Of a stretch of 9,204 nucleotides of DNA, positions 7,501 to 9,204 are shown in pieces; positions within the stretch are counted from its first letter, which is position 1; every line of letters starts with the position of its first letter. The position numbers and the translations under genes were made by a program. The notes under the pieces were generated by a model. That model was not told the origin of the DNA. It saw nothing but the letters and a program-made list of their open reading frames with translations, and made no database searches. Source of the stretch: Candidatus Iainarchaeum sp. (GTDB lineage Archaea; B1Sed10-29; WALL01; JAGHAM01); the NCBI GenBank assembly GCA_021161465.1, contig JAGHAM010000018.1, positions 1-9,204 on the forward strand, given 5' to 3'.

Positions 7501-9204
7501 TACTGGCTATTTTTTCCCAGGTTTGATTATCTATGGATGAATACAGTGCGGCAGTGCTCTTGCATGCTGTGTGATGCCCTGGTTTTACTACAATATACAC
7601 ATTTGTGTAGTTTTCAACGATAGTTCCAATATCATGAACGTGCGATACCCTGAAACAACAGCACTTGTCTGCTGGTTCCCCTGTCAACCCAGCTGGATTA
7701 CTGTATCCAATGCCGTTTCCGCATTCTTCAGCCAAGGCGAATCCTTCTGGAGGCGTGTCTATCCTTTGATAATTCTGAGCCGTTGTCGCCTTACCAGAGA
7801 AATCCACGCTTATGGCCTTTGAGTTTCCATATATATCTGTACAGTTTACCTCCGCGGTATAGTTAGTGTCTGTGTGTATTGTTATGTGTTGCACGTGGGA
7901 ATAGCCATTTGTTGTCTCCATTATATCCCAGCCTATTGTGGAATTCCCAGACTGGTTTGAAATGGAAAGCATGTATGAGCAATTGGAGGGGTTGTTTGTC
8001 AATAAGCTGATACTGGACTCTCCTGCATCGATAGTGGAACCCTCTTTAGGTGATATCAAATACAGCAGAAGCGAGGGGGCACCCGCCTCGCAATCTGAGT
8101 CATTTTCATCTACAAGCCCATCACAGTCGTTATCAACATCATCATTGCAGTTCTCCCTCGCGCTGCAGGAGTAGCCAGCTGGGAAGCAATGAGTCCCACC
8201 ATTAGCATAGTAGAGTATCCCAAGCAGGTCTACATCAGTTAGGGCATCATCACCATTTACATCAATACAGCATAAGTTATCTCCTGTAAATTGGATAATC
8301 CCGCTTCCTATCTCTAAAGCTATATTCGCGTCGGTTTCATTTATTTCGCCATCATTGTTCAAGTCGCCTATCAACTGGTCTCCGCCAGCGCATGAAATTA
8401 CATTGGGCTGATTGCAAGCAGGGGTTTCCACACAGTCCGAATCCTCACAATCAACCATGCCATCACAATCGTTGTCTAAACCATCAGTGCATATGGTTTC
8501 TGTTGTTTCATAGTTAGGTATGGTTGTGTAGTTACAACCTGGCCATTTGCCATCCGTGCAGCTCTCCACAGAGTTGTCACACACACCATCTTGATTTGGG
8601 CATAATCTTGTTTCACCCTCGTTGCACTCAGGGCAGTTACAGTCTGGGTCTTCATTGCCTTGTTGGCAATCAACTAACCCATCACAGTCATTGTCAATGC
8701 CATCAGTGCAGTCCAACTCTTTTTGAGAGCCATACGCGCCGCACCCGGAGCTACAGCAGTAGTCCTTATCAGTTCCAGAGAGGGGGCTTTCACAGTCGAT
8801 TACTTTTTTGACGACACAATCCGCGTCACCAGGGTATCCGCCGCATTTGAAGAGCCTATATTCTGTTCCATGGCAACCGTTCTTTGATGGGCAGTAAGTC
8901 CTTTTAGAATCATCATGCCTGCAGGTGTTTCCATCTGCATACCAATCTTGATACTCTTTATAATTACCATCACAATACCAGCCGTCCGATGGATTAAAGT
9001 GTCCTGTAGCTGTGCAAGCACCTTGCTGGCAGCCACCAGTTCCATCACTAAAGTAATTGTGGTATTCCTTGTAACAACCATAGCTGGTGTCCCAGGCCTC
9101 CGAGTACCAACAGTATTTGTAGACTGGTTTGCATACATCATTCTCACAGTAATACTCTTTTAGCCATGCATTTTGGGCATAAGGTTCTCTCCCACAAGAG
9201 TCTA
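4577..9204 (-). CDS. Giant modular, heavily glycosylated surface protein, C-terminally membrane anchored (N-terminus beyond right edge)
   Basis: Secreted cell-surface protein, at least 1541 residues. The frame is open to the window edge, so the start lies outside; an internal TTG at 8716 is not the start. Domains, counted from the first whole codon at the edge: Cys/Tyr-rich repeats (13-94), more Cys-rich sequence, MopE-like repeats (165-188, 238-257, 352-371), dockerin-like pairs (279-334, 723-771, 783-834), Ig-like beta domains (376-468, 622-717, 1044-1132, 1400-1492), a discoidin-like sandwich (475-617), one full and one partial CARDB-like domain (852-1039), a carboxypeptidase-regulatory-like fold (about 1134-1212) with a beta domain after it, CGDG Cys motif (1301-1319), linker with RRRR (1335-1338), a Cys cluster (1360-1388), then PLTGYA and a transmembrane helix (1508-1529) with a short cytoplasmic tail. 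I count about 47 N-X-S/T sequons, all after residue 223. It carries no catalytic motif I can see; adhesin, S-layer-associated or carbohydrate-binding roles are all possible. Confidence 0.92.
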   Translation of the reverse strand, partial: DSCGREPYAQNAWLKEYYCENDVCKPVYKYCWYSEAWDTSYGCYKEYHNYFSDGTGGCQQGACTATGHFNPSDGWYCDGNYKEYQDWYADGNTCRHDDSKRTYCPSKNGCHGTEYRLFKCGGYPGDADCVVKKVIDCESPLSGTDKDYCCSSGCGAYGSQKELDCTDGIDNDCDGLVDCQQGNEDPDCNCPECNEGETRLCPNQDGVCDNSVESCTDGKWPGCNYTTIPNYETTETICTDGLDNDCDGMVDCEDSDCVETPACNQPNVISCAGGDQLIGDLNNDGEINETDANIALEIGSGIIQFTGDNLCCIDVNGDDALTDVDLLGILYYANGGTHCFPAGYSCSARENCNDDVDNDCDGLVDENDSDCEAGAPSLLLYLISPKEGSTIDAGESSISLLTNNPSNCSYMLSISNQSGNSTIGWDIMETTNGYSHVQHITIHTDTNYTAEVNCTDIYGNSKAISVDFSGKATTAQNYQRIDTPPEGFALAEECGNGIGYSNPAGLTGEPADKCCCFRVSHVHDIGTIVENYTNVYIVVKPGHHTACKSTAALYSSIDNQTWEKIASIPVMTEKATHGWKKQGYLMQNISNFRYLKVRIPKCYNDYSAVYLPFNVENTQLVITNITTSPILPAKMKAGKQIRIWFNSSSYPLTVGIRLAVNNKTASFIDFHLDNATEQPIVYAVPLIKPGNYSMSLVAIDESGNSITSAVGELEVYKEEVSPCPDLNHDGFVNSSDADILKQHWLGDTLGYDLNYDGVINIFDLAVVSRHWEESTNCSQLVRCPDINEDGVVDDKDYNELIQHYWSCYGSSDYSNSSDLNGDSCVGNGDLLVFYLFNNSLARDISQCNSEAPDLPDLTPISLGITTPISEGDYANITANVSNMGASMGQPAELQLLIDSNATTGGITSMLVPVETGLNTMMLPLNSNWTAEDICEFCATVDGIQQSNGSNLLNHSCGETTDFNINSSRPILIHTNGSCVLAITGNLTGELLLPSYSIATIKASWLASAGNHTLSLRLDPENNIEEQNESNNNLSLNFSVEQTPTELPVINEFNISPDNVEVDGDVDIFVNASNAQAIIARVILPDGTQLTVPLTNCDNTTITPAVEGLYEITVVANNSLGEDSETGYLMVGRLTSFSISVENQSGGGVPCHLSMYVNGTKIAVYSMPDGSFYGNLVGGVYDLELETLDNSIDLVLHNVNISDNLDGRVRFDSFGPTNFLIVYGVHTNYNADGILLTVSYAGTGYSNEDYLGTYKCDDWDMQERTCNGDWTPISGIQDEGRNTFTFELDSLSGFGIKQESWCGDGACTSDEDSISCPQDCPASPTQNTEASTSHHRRRRIIVPAPTVSGETNTNASSQIRCYKCIGDMRIGKLFPEDCPDGWSKDRIECHRVENKTEDMAPPEKFGWSPSNQTTVNDSFLLSFSLSEAGECRWDFKNTGYDEASGDCNGSGTTSITCNISGLDDGVNDVFVFCQDMSGNKDNTTTAAHLQYMKVSTSPLTGYATAMGGIEIALGLIAIITALAAVYVALTEIEGIGKSHQED
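4616..4714 (-). other. C-terminal PLTGYA motif and membrane anchor
   Basis: The surface-protein end. Residues 1497-1502 are PLTGYA, then a short Gly-rich stretch, then a hydrophobic helix at about 1508-1529 (IEIALGLIAIITALAAVYVALT), then a short charged tail ending KSHQED. All glycosylation sequons lie before it, consistent with an extracellular body and a small cytoplasmic tail. The TGYA block resembles a short 'TG-x-x' juxtamembrane motif I associate with secreted proteins of DPANN archaea; no role is known to me. Confidence 0.72.
5243..5305 (-). other. CGDG-type cysteine motif
   Basis: Surface-protein residues 1300-1320: CGDGACTSDEDSISCPQDC, a four-cysteine motif that often follows Ig-like domains in secreted prokaryotic proteins next to MopE-like repeats. 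The four cysteines (1301, 1306, 1315, 1319) probably form two disulfides. A flexible Ser/Thr/Pro linker with four arginines follows. Confidence 0.65.
6086..6649 (-). other. CARDB-like domains (one complete, one partial)
   Basis: Surface-protein residues 852-1039. The first unit starts at PDLPDLTPISLGI, has the N-x-G strand NVSNMGASMG and ends with ATVDGIQQSNGSNLLNHSC, the usual 'VDxxxxvxEsNExNN' end of CARDB cell-adhesion domains. The second shows only the latter part, with LRLDPENNIEEQNESNNNLSL. CARDB domains are Ig-fold modules of archaeal and bacterial surface proteins. Sequons are dense here. Confidence 0.7.
6701..6856 (-). other. Dockerin-like calcium-binding pair 3
   Basis: Surface-protein residues 783-834. 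The loops DINEDGVVDDKD and DLNGDSCVGNGD are joined by a linker with WSCYGSSDYSNSS. The second loop has Ser-Cys after the third ligand instead of Gly, a slight departure. In tandem with pair 2 this makes four calcium loops in about 110 residues. Confidence 0.77.
6890..7036 (-). other. Dockerin-like calcium-binding pair 2
   Basis: Surface-protein residues 723-771. The loops DLNHDGFVNSSD and DLNYDGVINIFD are both textbook dockerin/EF-hand loops, each followed by a helix ending in a tryptophan (QHWLGD and RHWEES). It directly follows an Ig-like domain and is separated by only about a dozen residues from pair 3. Confidence 0.83.
7352..7780 (-). other. Discoidin-like beta-sandwich domain
   Basis: Surface-protein residues 475-617. 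The segment has the rhythm of an F5/8 type C (discoidin) or galactose-binding-like sandwich: NVYIVVKPG, a middle strand with LYSSIDNQTWEKIASI, and NFRYLKVRIPKC near the end (the 'R-Y-L-R-I' strand of such domains). A cysteine triplet (residues 514-516) and two histidines (HVHD) follow the first loop. Such domains usually bind glycans or lipids. Assignment is by pattern memory only. Confidence 0.48.
8090..8149 (-). repeat. MopE-like Cys/Asp repeat 3
   Basis: Surface-protein residues 352-371: CNDDVDNDCDGLVDENDSDC. One Gly of the usual DG is replaced by Asp, but the DNDCDG core and final DSDC are intact. It marks the end of the Cys-rich half; Ig-like and discoidin-like beta domains follow. Confidence 0.8.
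8201..8368 (-). other. Dockerin-like calcium-binding pair 1
   Basis: Surface-protein residues 279-334. Two EF-hand-like loops of dockerin spacing (D-x-N-x-D-G-x-h-N-x-x-D): DLNNDGEINETD (280-291) and DVNGDDALTDVD (314-325), each followed by a hydrophobic helix. Ligand positions D280, N282, D284, D291 and D314, N316, D318, D325 are all filled. The pair sits between MopE-like repeats 2 and 3. In cellulosomes dockerins bind cohesins; no cohesin is recognisable here. Confidence 0.75.
8432..8491 (-). repeat. MopE-like Cys/Asp repeat 2
   Basis: Surface-protein residues 238-257: CTDGLDNDCDGMVDCEDSDC, the most canonical of the three copies. It is preceded by a spacer ending in SCTDGKWPGC and PNYETTETI, a leader commonly seen before such repeats. 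The DNA matches the coding of repeat 1 closely over the DNDCDG core, consistent with duplication. Confidence 0.83.
8639..8710 (-). repeat. MopE-like Cys/Asp repeat 1
   Basis: Surface-protein residues 165-188: CTDGIDNDCDGLVDCQ, closing with a DPDC. The C-x-D-G-x-D-N-D-C-D-G signature matches the short 'putative metal-binding' repeat named after the copper-binding protein MopE, common in secreted proteins of many bacteria and archaea. The Asp/Asn side chains probably bind Ca2+ or another divalent ion, with the cysteines paired. A Cys-rich spacer with the GETRLCPNQDGVC pattern leads into repeat 2. Confidence 0.8.
8921..9166 (-). repeat. Cys/Tyr-rich tandem repeats with a K-E-Y core
   Basis: Part of the surface protein, residues 13-94 from the right edge. 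At least two good copies share W/Y-x-C, then YKEY, then a D-G-x-x-C end: YGCYKEYHNYFSDGTGGC (41-58) and WYCDGNYKEYQDWYADGNTC (75-94), with the YKEY cores 37 residues apart. LKEYYCENDVC (14-24) looks like a degenerate or partial third copy. Together with the following sequence there are 17 cysteines in the first 162 visible residues, pointing to a disulfide-stabilised extracellular module. More copies may lie beyond the window. I know of no named family for it. Confidence 0.68.

Noticed and set aside
8090-8710. CRISPR-like or DNA-level repeat array suggested by recurring CCATCACA(G/A)TC blocks
   Set aside because: The similarity follows the codons of the DNDCDG motif, spacing is irregular, and all copies are in one reading frame.
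8714-8716. TTG as the start codon of the surface-protein gene
   Set aside because: The same frame stays open for another 162 codons to the window edge with Cys-rich, repeat-bearing sequence of the same style, and no signal peptide follows the TTG.
8800-9147. Minus-strand frame of 115 codons near the right edge
   Set aside because: It is a different frame of the same strand as the Cys-rich repeats; the repeat-coding frame is continuous and better supported.

Overview
The window looks like a stretch of an archaeal chromosome. Three things point that way: promoters with an archaeal TATA box about 26 bp upstream of start codons, a cupin-type (archaeal) glucose-6-phosphate isomerase, and a giant secreted protein with very many N-glycosylation sequons. 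The mixture of MopE-like Cys/Asp repeats, dockerin-like motifs and a short 'TGYA' motif beside a C-terminal membrane helix reminds me of DPANN archaea (Woesearchaeota/Pacearchaeota-like). That placement is inference from memory, not a search result.

Layout. Positions 1-1156 (minus) hold the N-terminal 385 residues of a monovalent cation/proton antiporter; its C-terminus lies beyond the left edge. 1200-1895 (minus) is cupin glucose-6-phosphate isomerase. 1919-2722 (minus) is an unrecognised, highly charged helical protein. A divergent promoter region of about 150 bp follows. 2875-4248 (plus) is a phosphomannomutase/phosphoglucomutase, then 4295-4480 (plus) is a small 4Fe-4S ferredoxin. A convergent intergenic gap of 96 bp separates the ferredoxin from a huge minus-strand gene running from 4577 to the right edge. 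At least 1541 codons of that gene are visible and its start lies outside the window. It encodes a multidomain surface protein anchored by a C-terminal transmembrane helix.

How the genes may work together. The isomerase (glucose-6-P to fructose-6-P) and the mutase (hexose-6-P to hexose-1-P) could together feed nucleotide-sugar synthesis. The neighbouring surface protein carries about 47 N-X-S/T sequons and would be a large sink for such sugars. The link is plausible but rests on proximity only. The antiporter, helical protein and ferredoxin seem to be independent units: four of the five genes whose starts are visible have their own TATA-like box at the leaderless distance, so this is a row of short transcription units rather than one operon.

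Most notable: the modular surface protein with sharply separated Cys-rich/sequon-free and sequon-dense parts; the uniform leaderless promoter spacing, which corrects one start codon; an antiporter that appears to lack the usual ion-binding aspartate; and an unrecognised helical protein. I see no CRISPR array, tRNA, rRNA or insertion sequence.
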